Position numbers and translations under genes: made by a program. 64,000 nucleotides of DNA from Harmonia axyridis. Its lineage: Eukaryota > Arthropoda > Insecta > Coleoptera > Coccinellidae. Shown here one piece after another: positions 46,132 to 56,482 of the stretch. The stretch is taken from the NCBI RefSeq assembly GCF_914767665.1, contig NC_059502.1:2356001-2420000 (forward strand). Reading direction: 5' to 3'. The notes beneath the pieces are model-generated. The model searched no databases and had not been told where the DNA came from. It saw only the letters and a program-made list of their open reading frames with translations. Each line of letters opens with the position of its first letter. The first letter of the stretch is position 1.

Positions 46132-46608
46132 ATAGAATGTTTTTTGAATCACTTAACTCTAAGAAAATATTTGAGACGAATGAAAAAATTTCCTCTCCTT
46201 GTATCGAACCCAATCCATTTTGTGGTACTGATTAGTAGATAATGATGGAATATGTTGTGAACGAGTGTATTTTGAAGTTTAATTCAATTAAAAGTGACAA
46301 CAAAGTATAAATTCTATATTATAATTAAATCAATATTGTTCAATCAATTAAACATGCCATTTCACATTGTTTGCAAATTAATGAAACAGAACATGAATCC
46401 TAACATAATAAACTCGCAATCCATATAACTGAGCTTTGGTTTCACTTCTATATAATATTCATTATTCATAAATGAAAAATATTGAATGGAAATATTTTTA
46501 TGATGCTCGTCTGAATTATGATATTAATGGTTTAGTGATAAAATTGTTTCCATTAGAACCTGAATAACGTAATGAAATTTAATAGTTCAATAGTTGTTGA
46601 AAAAAATA
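46132..46608. other. Intergenic, no gene seen
   Basis: AT-rich with no recognised content. Confidence 0.4.
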
Positions 46609-46609
46609 A

Positions 46610-46911
46610 TGGGTGATTCTTTTGAGTTGAATCAGTCGAAAATTTCGAAAAAGAAATATTCTATGGAAAAATGTTTCGAATAAAAGTTTGATAAAGTTTT
46701 GAGAGGGAAGTCCACTTATGACAGAAATGAAAAACAGGGTTCTCATTCAAAATTTCAGAATAATCCATACTTTCCACAAGGGGGAATCAAATGGAAGAGG
46801 TTCCGGCATAAGTAGATTTCCCTCTCAAAACCAACCTTTTATGATATTCCGTAGAATGTTTTATTTTCGAGATTTTTGACAGATTGAACCCAAGAAAATC
46901 ACCACATTATA
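46610..46911. mobile_element. MITE of about 300 bp with long inverted arms
   Basis: The left end GGGTGATTCTTTTGAGTTGA is inverted at the right end as TTGAACCCAAGAAAATCACC. The arms remain recognisable far inwards: GAGAGGGAAGTCCACTTATG at about 46702 pairs with CATAAGTAGATTTCCCTCTC at about 46808. It is non-coding. Confidence 0.78.
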
Positions 46912-46913
46912 TA

Positions 46914-48685
46914 GTAATGTGTTCACATTAGGGCTCCTTATATAATGAATACTTTCCGATTCTATCCAGCCAGATCAGAAAGCTCCATTTCATTTGAAAG
47001 AGACATCTTTTTATTGCCAAATCGTACCTTTCTATCTAGGCCCTAGGGTCATCCCCTCAAGTGGTGTAGTCAAGTTAATGATGAACAATGATTATCCACT
47101 CCATACGAATGCCAAACAGACATTTTTTTGGGATAAGTATTTATAAATAAAATGCAAAACCTTCGAAAAGATCTAGCTCTAATCATATTGGAATTGAAGG
47201 TTCTTGAGGCATTTGCCACTACGCTCGAATAAACACCAACAAATTTGCAATCCTCTCCAAATAAAATAGACCTTTTCCAGCATTTTCCGAAACACTAAAA
47301 TCACAGAAAAGTGTTTCATGCGTGCATATCTTTTTGATCTGTGAAGTGAATTCGCTACTTCTAGTTGAACTTTTCAAATCACTTTTTTTGCTTTCTTCGT
47401 TCGAATTGAACTTTCTCTAACAGGGAATATTCTCTCATGAAACATTTGACACCAGAAGCACCATTACTCACACAAAACTTGACAATATGCTAAGCCACCT
47501 CGACTACATCGAAGAAAATTAAAAAAAAAAAATTCCCGTTCCTTGTTTACGCAATAATTCCACGTATCCCGTCGACATCCCCAGTAAATGTTTCCGTTTT
47601 CATTATTGCTACGTTCAGACTAATCCGCCTCATAAAAAAAGACAAATTACTTCTGCCACACCTAGAGGGGAGAATGTTTAGAGCGTCATTTCTGCCTCTT
47701 CTCTTCGAAACGTTGCTGGGAATACTTCTGCACGAGCAATTCGAACGAGAGTTCCTTTCGTTTTCAAATTCACATCAGGTGGAAGGTTTATCTGCTGAAT
47801 TGGTATTCAGGGGGGGTCTTCGCTCTGAAGGATATCCTAGCTTGCATTGACCCACGGTCTTAGGGAGGTTTTACAGGGTTTATGTTCGGAATGACCAGCA
47901 GGAGGATTGGGAATAATTATTCCCTGGGGAAAACATACGTTTCTAAAGAATTTCAACAATATAGATTTATCGACTATCACATACCTACAACACAAGCTTT
48001 GATTAGCTATTTCAGTTCGGAACAAAGGAGAAGAACACCCAGTAAGAATACATTTCAGCAATTTATTGTATTCATGAATCAGAAAAAATCTAACCATTGG
48101 AGATTAGATAAGGAATTGATAATGTGTTTTACCTCCACAATATATCAAGCACCAGAAACATGTGAGGACATACTCCTAATCCATCTTCTGCTGAGGATGA
48201 GGTAGACAAAGTTAACTTTTCTCCATAATTCCTCAGATGTCTTCAATGGCTGAAATATCGAGACATCTAGAGAACCAATAAATTAAATTATGAATCTAGT
48301 TATAATAGCCGTGCAAGGGTGATTAGAAACACGGTGGAACCACCTGTTCTATTTCTAACATCTTCATTTCAAATCAGTGAAAGTTCAAAAACAATAACAT
48401 ACAAATCTACATCAGCGATGGCAGACATCAATTGAAACCATCAGCAACATACATTGGGAAATAGGATAATGAAGGGTGGATAGAGTCTATTGTCCACGTA
48501 TACTCATGCACATATGGAAAATACCATTAATATTCGAGGAACAATAACTTCTCGGAATCTTTTTTATATGTATTTTGGTGTGTGAGTGGTGCCAGAGGTA
48601 GCTAACATAACAACTCAACTCCAAGATCTGGAGACAACATCTGAGAGTATGGACCAGCTACCTCGAAGAGCAGTGGTAATCAGAT
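46914..48685. other. Intergenic, no gene seen
   Basis: Frames at 47882-48205 (+) and 47837-48097 (minus) overlap and show no domain. No RNA gene or repeat recognised. Confidence 0.4.
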
Positions 48686-48729
48686 CTTGTTTGTTAGTTT
48701 GGGAATTGATATTGCCACCCACATACGGA

Positions 48730-49025
48730 TGCTCATAGAACCATTCTTCCAACAAGATAATGCGAGAGCACATAGAGGCAGTTTTCCCTTTTTTTTAGCC
48801 ATCGTTGATCCACTCCTGGCCATTTGCTTTACATTTCTCTACTCTGTTATGTGCTATTTGAGCTACAGGTCCTATCCATTGCCACTTCTCAAAGACAAAT
48901 CCAAGGCTATGGAATTACCAAAAGTACATTATAAAACAGTCAGTATCAGGCTGGCTCATTTCGAAGATAATCTAGTCGGTTCGTTACTTTCGCCCCATCC
49001 TTTAGAAGCTATGGGAACGAAATAC
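48730..49025 (+). pseudogene. Tc1-type transposase fragment, interrupted
   Basis: A + strand frame (48687-49040) has EPFFQQDNARAHRG at its start, the second catalytic motif of Tc1-type transposases. It has RLAHFEDNLVGSLLSPHPLE towards its end, the stretch normally following within a few residues. Between them (about 48779-48945) lies unrelated DNA. On the minus strand part of that insert (KWQWIGPVAQ, QEWIND) resembles the RTE-type fragment at 49.2 kb. The third catalytic residue region is missing. Confidence 0.6.
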
Positions 49026-49138
49026 AATCCTAAATGTTAGGTTTTCCTGAAATTTGGTCAATCCCCAACCTGAAAATGAGAAACATATAGACAAATGAAG
49101 TATGAAGTGAGTACTCCAATACTTCTTCTTCTTTTTCT

Positions 49139-49690
49139 TCAGCCCTCTTTCATCCAGTGGCGGATATAGGCCTCTTCCAGTTTTTTCATGCTTCTCTGTC
49201 TTTTGCTGTTCTCATCCAATGCTTACCGGCTACAGCGACTATGTCGTCTATCCATTTTCTTCTCGGTCTTCCTATGCTTTTTTTTGTCTCTCGAGGTCTC
49301 CAAAACGTCACTTTGTGTGACAATCTCTCCGCACTCTGCCTTGTTACATGTGCCACCCACTGCCACTTAAGTTTAGCTATTCTACTCATGATGTTAGTTA
49401 CACTGGTCTTCTATCGTATTTCGGTGTTCGGAATTCTGACCTTAAGCTTATACCCAGCATAATCCTTTCCATGGCCCTTTGAGTTACTCTCAGTTGTTCT
49501 GCCACTTCCTTCGTTATTGCCATAATTTTTAGACCATAAGTTGCCACTGGTAATATACAGCTGTTGTAGGTTTTGTGTTTTTAGTGTAGAGGAATATTTT
49601 TGTCTTTAAAGATGAAACTCAGTTTGCCGAAGGTTGCCCATGCTAAGCGTATTTTTCTCCCAATTCCCGATGCTTTAAAATACTAGTTGA
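49139..49690 (-). pseudogene. RTE-like LINE reverse transcriptase C-terminal fragment
   Basis: On the minus strand, across frameshifts, one can read WATFGKL, KTYNSCILPVATYGLK, VAEQLRVTQRAMERIMLGIS, RIAKLKWQWVAHVTRQSAER, GRPRRKWIDDIVAVAGKHWM and LEEAYIRHWMKEG followed by a stop. This is the typical end of RTE-type endonuclease-reverse transcriptases (thumb and C-terminal region). The catalytic palm is absent. A purine-rich GAAGAAAAAGAAGAAGAAG tail lies just after the stop, at about 49120-49138. Confidence 0.85.
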
Positions 49691-49692
49691 CT

Positions 49693-50300
49693 TATTTTTA
49701 TGTCACTTCGTATATTATTTTTTTTTCTTATGAACATTATTAAGGTGTAATCCCAATATTTCTGTCTCGCCGACATATCAGACCAAAACACCTTCCAGTT
49801 TCACTCAATCCTCAACAAAAGTAATGAACCAAAACATAGAACACTATTGACTCACTCGACTCTGCCTGTAGTGTCAACAACAAAACTAAGACGTCGGATA
49901 AACAATGTTGCTTGCTATCGATCAAGTCAATACAGCCACTCCATTAGATTGTGACATTGTTCTGTCGAGACGATTCAATTTACAAAGCACCCGCGATCAT
50001 TGTCTAAGTCAAACTCTGAATGCTAATTGAATTCTCCTTCCGTTTTGTCGAACTAGTTTGGTATTGTTAGCATGCACGGCCATTCTTTCATCCAATTCCC
50101 TGACTAAATAATCAGCTTTAATTCGCTCCGGTTGACGGTAACTTTCGTAGCCGATCTGAATTCGAGGCGAGAGTACGAGGCTTGAAAAATGTCACTTCGA
50201 GTGGGAAGATGAATTTTAAGCGTTCATATAATTGGTGGAGTTGAAAAAAAAGGATCCTGTAGGAGAGAAATATTGAAATCAATTCAGTTCATATTATGAT
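49693..50300. other. Intergenic, no gene seen
   Basis: No recognisable feature. Confidence 0.4.
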
Positions 50301-50304
50301 AAGG

Positions 50305-50390
50305 GCGGTAAAGCAATCCCCTGATAAAAATGGAAAAAATCGGTCCTATTTTAGACCCCTGCAGTACACCTATTGACGAATAAACTTTCA
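50305..50390 (-). pseudogene. Small reverse transcriptase fragment
   Basis: The minus strand reads IGVLQGSKIGPIFSIFIRGL, a likely relic of the GVPQGS-LGP-LF--I-DL box of LINE reverse transcriptases. Only about 25 residues can be recognised. Confidence 0.45.
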
Positions 50391-50559
50391 TTCCACAGTC
50401 AATTCAAATCGATACCTTGATTATTCAGTTTTTAGAACAGCAGGAACTTATTGAATCTTGAAAATTTGAAGATAATATTTGAGTGAAAAAAATTGAGTAA
50501 AATAGAAAAATTGTAGTTTGTATGAATTTTTTGTATAAATGATAATATATATTTATGCA

Positions 50560-50795
50560 CCCACAAACATGTCTGGGCATACTACTAATGAGATAATCTA
50601 TTTTCTCTTGAGGAAAGGTTTTGGGGCCCCATTTACGCTATAGTGATCTTTCCCTAATGTCCCAGACGTGTTCAATAGATCGAGATGTCTAGGAGAACTA
50701 GCAACAAATCGACTCAATTGTCTTCAAAATGGGCCAAAGTAATTTTGGCTATATGTGGTTGTGAATTATCTTTTGAAAGAACCTTCTCACTCCTG
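50560..50795 (-). pseudogene. Tc1-type transposase C-terminal fragment
   Basis: The minus strand reads KDNSQPHIAKITLAHFEDN, then PRHLDL, and in a neighbouring frame sequence equivalent to IEHVWD, followed by SVNGAPKPFLKRK and a decayed version of LISSMPRHVCGC. These are the second and third catalytic regions and tail of a Tc1-type (DD34E) transposase. The HFEDN stretch is shared with the fragment at 48.9 kb, so both come from one family. Stops are numerous. Confidence 0.65.
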
Positions 50796-50894
50796 CTGGA
50801 CTATCCTGAATGCCTAAACTGAATCTGAATTCATTCCGAAAGAATTTCTTGATGGATCCAGATTTGTGGAGGTTGGATTCTTCTGAAATTCTTG

Positions 50895-51145
50895 ATTTCA
50901 CTTTAGATTAGATTAGATTTAATTGAGGAGATTACGTTTCACTGCAACCTAATGGTCTATTGTGCCCCCATCAGAGCTATTCTCTCAATAACGTCATCTA
51001 CAGCTCGCCTTCCAGTTCCAAAGTTCTGATGAACCCCAATATCTGGGATGGCTTCAAGGAGGCTAATTCCACACTTCTGTAAGTTTCTTGTCCAAGGCAG
51101 GTTTTGCGTTGGCTAGCGATGGCGAGGCATCAGGTGATCTGTTGA
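50895..51145 (-). pseudogene. Non-LTR retrotransposon 3' end fragment, copy b
   Basis: The minus strand reads CLAIASQRKTCLGQETYRSV, then ELASLKPSQILGFIRTLEL and a stop, followed by untranslated sequence GGGGCACAATAGACCATTAG and a tail of TAATC repeats near 50898-50920. The same peptide (CLATSSQRKICFGQETSRSE) is seen in the copy at 55.9 kb. This piece is only the last part of the element. Confidence 0.75.
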
Positions 51146-51474
51146 TCTTACTTTAAGAGAACTACAAACAAAATTGTTGAAATATATTCATTGTTATTTG
51201 GTTTTATTTTCTCTATGGTACTAAGTATATTTGAGCTTGCCTTTCATGGGTTAGTAATCAATTGTTGACGTTCAAACCCAGCATGGTACATTATTGTCCA
51301 GAGAAGTTATGCTTAGAAAATTTCTTCTTCTATTAAAATGAAAATAATTAGTACCTTAATCATTCCGTTACATCTGAGAAGTCTTCTGAAATAAAGCCTT
51401 CCATTTAATAGTATTTATAATAACAAAAACTGAACCAAACGATTATTTTGTAAACTGTTTTCTTATGATAAAAG

Positions 51475-51580
51475 TCCGGAAAAGTCCAAGGCTCATCCTC
51501 TTCAAAAATAAAAAATATCAGTCCAATTACATTTCCCTGAGGCACACCCACCAACAACACAACTTCCGAAATCAATACCT
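51475..51580 (-). pseudogene. Small reverse transcriptase fragment
   Basis: A minus-strand frame (51405-51608) contains SEVVLLVGVPQGNVIGLIFF, like the GVPQGS-LGP-LF box of LINE reverse transcriptases. Flanking sequence does not align clearly, so only this core is claimed. Confidence 0.45.
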
Positions 51581-51609
51581 CCACTATACACACTATGCAG
51601 AATAACATT

Positions 51610-52074
51610 AACCAACTTAACCAATGGGCCTGGAAGATTTGATCCTGTCGCGGATGCTGCGTTCCCCCGAAGTTTGAGAAATGGCGGTGAGGTATCGGAG
51701 AATGCGGTCTGCGGCAAATCTAGAGCTCCATCTTCGGTAAACTTATTAGCGGTCGCGTTCGGAAATGTATTGAACCCGAGATTGTCTCATTTCGTTGGAA
51801 GTGGCGGGGCATTATAACTCAATTTGTTCCTTTGAACCAACCGCATTCCGGTATTCCATTAAAGGCCTGGATAAAAGCGGAAGTCCTCTCCAATATGGGT
51901 TTAATTGGAAATGATAAGCGGGGAATTCTTTATGCTTTTTTGACCTGGCATCAGGGAGGCTGGGGATGGTCGATAATGGTTGGGGTTCTTTGGGTTCTAG
52001 AATGAAAAGGATATCTGTGAGGGAATGTTTTGGAGGTGCAGGGCGAACGGTGCGTAGCTCACTCCCAGAAGAAG
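51610..52074. other. Intergenic, no gene seen
   Basis: GC-richer around 51640-51850; no recognisable protein. Confidence 0.35.
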
Positions 52075-52076
52075 TA

Positions 52077-52953
52077 ACGGGTGTTTTTTTTCGAGGTATA
52101 TAACTTTAAGTTGGCATTACTCTTCAAGATGGCGACCGATTTAACAGCTGTCAAGTGATTTATTCTCCGTTTGGTTTGGCAATTCATCAGGAATAGACTT
52201 ACGCCTGAACAACGCTTGCAAATAGTGCAATTTCATTTCGAAAATCATGATTCTGTGCGGAATACGTATCGCGCACTACGTCCATTTTAACGTCGACAAA
52301 ATGAAGCGCACTTCTGGTTGAATGGCTACGTCAACCAACAAAACTGCCGCATTTGGAGTGAAGCTAATCCTCAATTGTATGTCGAAACACCGTTACGTCC
52401 AAAAAACTGACTGTTTGGTGCGCTTTATGGGCTGGTGGAATCATTGGTCCGTACTTCTTCAAAAACGATGATGGCCAGAACGTTACAGTCAATGGTGATC
52501 GGTATAAAGCCATGATTACTAACTTTTTCATTCCTGAATTGAACAACCATGATGTCCAGAAGCTGTGGTTCCAATAAGACGGCGCAACATGTAACACAGC
52601 TCATGCCACAATCGATTTATTGAAAGACACGTTTGGTGACCGCCTAATTTCACGTTTTGGACCTGTGAATTGGTCTCCAAGATTTTGTGATATAACACTG
52701 CTAGACTTATACTTTCTGTGGGGCTATGTAAAGTCATTGGTCTATGCGTATAAGCCACAAACCCTTGACCATTTGGAAGACAACATTCGCCGTGTTATTG
52801 CCGATATACGGCCACAAATATTCGAAAAAGTCATCTGAGCCAGCCGTGGCGGTCATATGCCAGAAATCATATTTAAAATGTAATGCCACAAGATTATCTT
52901 GCGGATAAATAAAATGCAATTTAAAGTTCTATAGCTCTAAAAAAAACACCCAT
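52077..52953 (+). mobile_element. D,D41D mariner-like element, copy 10 (unique deletion)
   Basis: TA flanks both sides (TA|ACGGGTG and CACCCAT|TA). The deletion joins CGTCGACAAAA to TGAAGCGCACTTC (about 52289-52312), a junction unlike lineages I and II; it loses the first catalytic Asp. A stop replaces the FQQD glutamine codon (FQ*DG). Another deletion near 52837 removes IENWTSRLDYIRA, and a third shortens the 3' end. Confidence 0.93.
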
Positions 52954-52955
52954 TA

Positions 52956-53655
52956 AGAGGAAGAATTGACAATTTTTCCTCTGAAAATTTCAGATTATCA
53001 CTTATAATTTATGAAATAATGTACTAATCGCCCAACTGCACGCATTTTCGTGATCCACAGGGTCGAATCGATCTATAAAAAAAATCATGCTGAGCTGGGT
53101 CGCCAGAATTATCTCAAACAAAATCTAATCAGTGAACACACCTGTATTTTAGGCATCTTAAGTGGCAAGTACAGCGTGAAATGTCATAGTGTAGTTTATT
53201 CGAAACATCAATAATCATTCAAGAAAGAATTAATCGTCTCAGATAAAGTATGACAAACTATTCGAATATTCCCCCTATTATTCACTCCAGTGATTAACTC
53301 GTCTTAGCCTCGCGTCGTAAACTCCCCCCTCGTGAATAACAGCAGTCATAAAAAGCTCATTCAACAATTCACTACCTTATTATAGATTGTCAAGCGAAAC
53401 CTTAACATTCGAACATCACATTTTGTACTTCGCTTACACGCTAATACACCCCTCTTCAAAATTATCGAAACACAATAAACCCCGCCACTGGAATTCGCTC
53501 GATCATCGCCAATAATATCGCCCGGGAGGGTTTCAATTATGCCCCCTCTCCACCCCTTCTATAAAACGAAAACGGGAATGATATTGCAGTTTGGGCTATT
53601 TTGAAAAGTAGCAACGCGTCGGCCGCAATAAACATAACCTATAAAGTTGATTATA
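52956..53655. other. Intergenic, partly GC-rich
   Basis: At about 53015-53062 a stretch including AATAATGTACTAATCGCCCA matches, in reverse, the sequence at about 4400-4437, so it is a dispersed repeat fragment. From about 53450 to 53655 the sequence is GC-richer with no recognisable protein. Confidence 0.4.
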
Positions 53656-53953
53656 TTAAATTTCGGCCGTAAACGCCGTAATGAAACTGACTTTACTATT
53701 CATCGGATCCAATAATCGCACCCCATTCGTCTGATCGGGCCATAACGATCCCATTGGAGACGGTTGAAGAGGCTTTATTTTGTGTTTGATGCGATCTGAA
53801 TTATTGTCGGCTTTGTCGCTGTTTCGTCGCCGTTTTTCTGGTGAAAATTACGATCTGGATTTGTGAAGATGTCGATGCGAGAATTGATTGGTCTTTTGTT
53901 TTCGGTTGGTCGAATAGAAAGGTTATTTTCGAAGAGGATAGGGTTGAGATTCT
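53656..53953. repeat. Duplicated block B, copy 1
   Basis: This block of about 297 bp, beginning AAATTTCGGCCGTAAACGCC and ending near GAGGATAGGGTTGAGATTCT, is almost identical to 59387-59682. Differences amount to a handful of bases. Open frames in it on both strands show no known domain. It may be a transposon piece or a conserved non-coding sequence carried along in a duplication. Confidence 0.85.
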
Positions 53954-53983
53954 CGAATCGATTCGGTAATATGACCATAGAGT

Positions 53984-54024
53984 AATGAACATAGATAAAG
54001 AAAAATTTTACATGTCCCCCACAC
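53984..54024. mobile_element. Truncated 5' end of element X
   Basis: AGAGTAATGAACATAGATAA and the following TTTTACATGTCCCC match the start of the 589-bp element at 45.5 and 58.3 kb. It is cut after about 40 bp, where the mariner-like copy 11 begins. Confidence 0.7.
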
Positions 54025-54666
54025 AGCTTCACTCCAAATGCGGCAGTTTTGTTTGTTGACGTAGCCATTCAACCAGAAGTTCGCTTCATCGCTAAACAAA
54101 ATTCGCTTATAAAAATCTGGAACAACGGCAATCTCATTTTGGGAATCTACGCCTTACTTGATGATCGTTTGGATTCAATTCTTGCACGAGTTGGATTTTG
54201 TAAGCACGCAAACCAAGATCCTTCCGCAAAATCCTCCATAAAGTGGATAGACACAGATCCAACTCCTGTGTTCGATGGCGGATAGACTCATTCGGGTCTT
54301 CCTCGAAGCTACGCTCTACAGCAGGAATAGCTTCTTCTGTAAGCACCGTACGGCGTCTCTAGGGTTGCGAGTTATCAATAAGAGTAAATGTGGTGCGAAA
54401 ACGTTCCATGGTCAATCGAATTAACTGCTCTGATGGACGATTTTGTCGACGATAAAATGGACGTAGTGCGCGATACGTATTCCGCACAGAACCATTATTT
54501 TCGAAATGAAATTGTACTATTTGCAAGCGTTGTTCACGCGTGAGTCTATTCATGATGAATTGCCAAACCAAACTGAGAATAAATCACTTGACAACTGTTA
54601 AATCGGTCGCCATCTTAAACAGTAATGACACATTAAAGTTATATACTTCGAAAAAAAAACACCCTA
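54025..54666 (-). mobile_element. D,D41D mariner-like element, copy 11 (C-terminal half missing)
   Basis: Only the transposase 5' half is present. The right terminal repeat is intact (AAAAAACACCCTA|TA), and similarity stops at the SEANPQ region. Unlike most copies it keeps the helix-turn-helix part: minus-strand frames at 54359-54571 and 54134-54346 read NRLTREQRLQIVQFHFENNG and RHRTQELDLCLSTLWRILRK. It must therefore come from a full-length element and not from lineages I or II. Confidence 0.92.
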
Positions 54667-54668
54667 TA

Positions 54669-55605
54669 CTTATTATCGTAGAGAAGGTTTTCTCGATGCT
54701 AATTTTTTTGTCATCACAAAGAACTGAGTTATAATTGGCTTAAACTGAAAAAAGACTGAAACATGCAAGTTCCTTGACCTAGTCAACAGTCACATTGAAA
54801 TCCCAAACTCAAAGCCGACTCCATAACGCTCACCTCATGTACACGAAGTGAACCTGTGTACATTTCCAACTGAATCCGAATGACGGACATCAATCTGTCG
54901 ACCCTAAACTCACATTGACCATATTAAACGCCCGATAGGGCGGTATTTATCACCATCAACGTCAAGGCGCCCGCTATCCCTCTCTCTCCCCCTCGGATTG
55001 TCCTGATTTTGGGCGCCTAACCTAACAAACCACTTATCTGCCTCCTTACAAACAGGAATTAATTTCCTTTCCATATATCAGGCTGGGCCGAGAAGCCTAT
55101 TTGATCCTGTTAAGTGGTTCGAGCCGCTGGGAACTCGTCGATGTTTCAATCTAGCCCAGAAACGAAACGGACCACATATTTATTGGGCAATTAAAGGGTA
55201 GGGGGGGCAAAGGTCTTGGAAGTTTGTTGTTTCGAGCATTAGGGAGGCAGCGCGCTGTGTTTTTGGGGCAGTGTGTCGGATATTCTTTCTGGGGGTTAGG
55301 AGTTTGCGGTGACATCATTTGTTTGAACGCTCTTGGTGTTTGGAATTTGAAACTCGATTTGGGGGCGGTGCTTTGAGTCGTAAGTATGGGATTTGTGTTG
55401 TTTTTGGTTTGTAGGGGGTTCTTATTTGTTTAGAGGCGAGGAGATTGTTTTACATGTTTTGAGAGTTTTGGATTGTTTATTCTCGATGGCGGAAATTAGA
55501 TCTCTATAGCAAGGACTTTCGAAAAGAGAAGCTCAGAATGATTCAAGTTGTGATCTACAATGTTTTCTACCACTATTCTTGGTGAAGAGCCACATATTTT
55601 CTAAT
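54669..55605. other. Intergenic, partly GC-rich
   Basis: From about 54930 to 55260 the sequence is GC-richer (GGGCGCCTAACCTAAC and similar) but has no open frame with recognisable homology. No repeats identified. Confidence 0.4.
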
Positions 55606-55606
55606 A

Positions 55607-55883
55607 TTGAGTGTTTTTTTCGAAGTATATAACTTTAAGTTGGCATTACTGTTCAAGATGGCGACCGATTTAACAGCTGTCAAGTGATTTATTCTCAGTT
55701 TGGTTTGGCAATTCATCATGAATAGACTCATGCCTGACCGACGCTCGCAAATAGTGCAATTTAATTTCGAAATAATGGTTCTGTGCGGAATACGTATCGC
55801 GCACTACGTCCATTAGCGATGAATCGCACTTCTGGTTGTTTTATTGCAATTTAAAGTTCTATAGCTCTGAAAAAAACACCCTT
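55607..55883 (+). mobile_element. 277-bp MITE derived from D,D41D lineage II (copy 12)
   Basis: It starts TTGAGTGTTTTTTTCGAAG and ends GCTCTGAAAAAAACACCC. The first about 200 bp correspond to the 5' end of the family through the lineage II junction CGTCCATTAGCGATGAA. After CACTTCTGG a second deletion joins directly to TTGTTTTATTGCAATTTAAA near the 3' end. It therefore arose by a further deletion from a lineage II copy. It has no coding capacity. Confidence 0.93.
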
Positions 55884-55929
55884 CAGATGAGAATATTGGG
55901 AAAACGAGCCCATAATCCAAGTTCCAAAC

Positions 55930-56480
55930 AGAATACCATTAACTGGTACACAGATGATTCAGATACCACGACGGGGACTAGCACTAGAGTAGTCGGTCTG
56001 GCACCAAATGCTCTCCTCTATCTTAGGCCTTTGTCCAAGTGTCCTTCAGGTACATGCAATTGAAAGATTTGGAAATGAATCTAGTAAGAAACTATCAGAA
56101 ATGTGATACATTCTGAAAGTCAGGCTGCAATCGAAGAATTGAGCTCACATATCATCAATTCTAAGATGGACAGAATAGGTAAAAATAACGAAGTCTTTTC
56201 AGTCTGGGTTCTCAGTCTGTGAGGATGAGGAGGAAACTCCAGATTACCTGGTGACAGAATGCCTCGCCACCAGTAGCCAACGCAAAATCTGCTTTGGACA
56301 AGAAACTTCTAGAAGTGAAGAAGTAATCTCCTTGAAGCCATCTCAGATACTGGTGTTTATTATATATAAACCTGGAACCGAAAAGCGAGCTGAAGATCAC
56401 CCAATGGCTAGAAAAGATTTTGTTGGGGACACAATAGAAAATTAGGTGGTATAACACCTTATATTAAATATTAATCTCAT
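55930..56480 (+). pseudogene. Non-LTR retrotransposon RNase H and C-terminal fragment, copy c
   Basis: The + strand reads INWYTDDSDTTTGTSTRVVG, the first Asp-containing strand of a LINE RNase H domain. It continues with QVHAIER, then HSESQAAIEELSSHIINSKM (consensus SDSQAAI-AL, the catalytic Asp replaced by Glu). In shifted frames a zinc-binding remnant VCEDEEETPDYLVTECL and CLATSSQRKICFGQETSRSE follow. Stops and frameshifts interrupt it. It belongs to the same family as the fragments at 40.3 and 50.9 kb. Confidence 0.8.
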
Positions 56481-56482
56481 CT

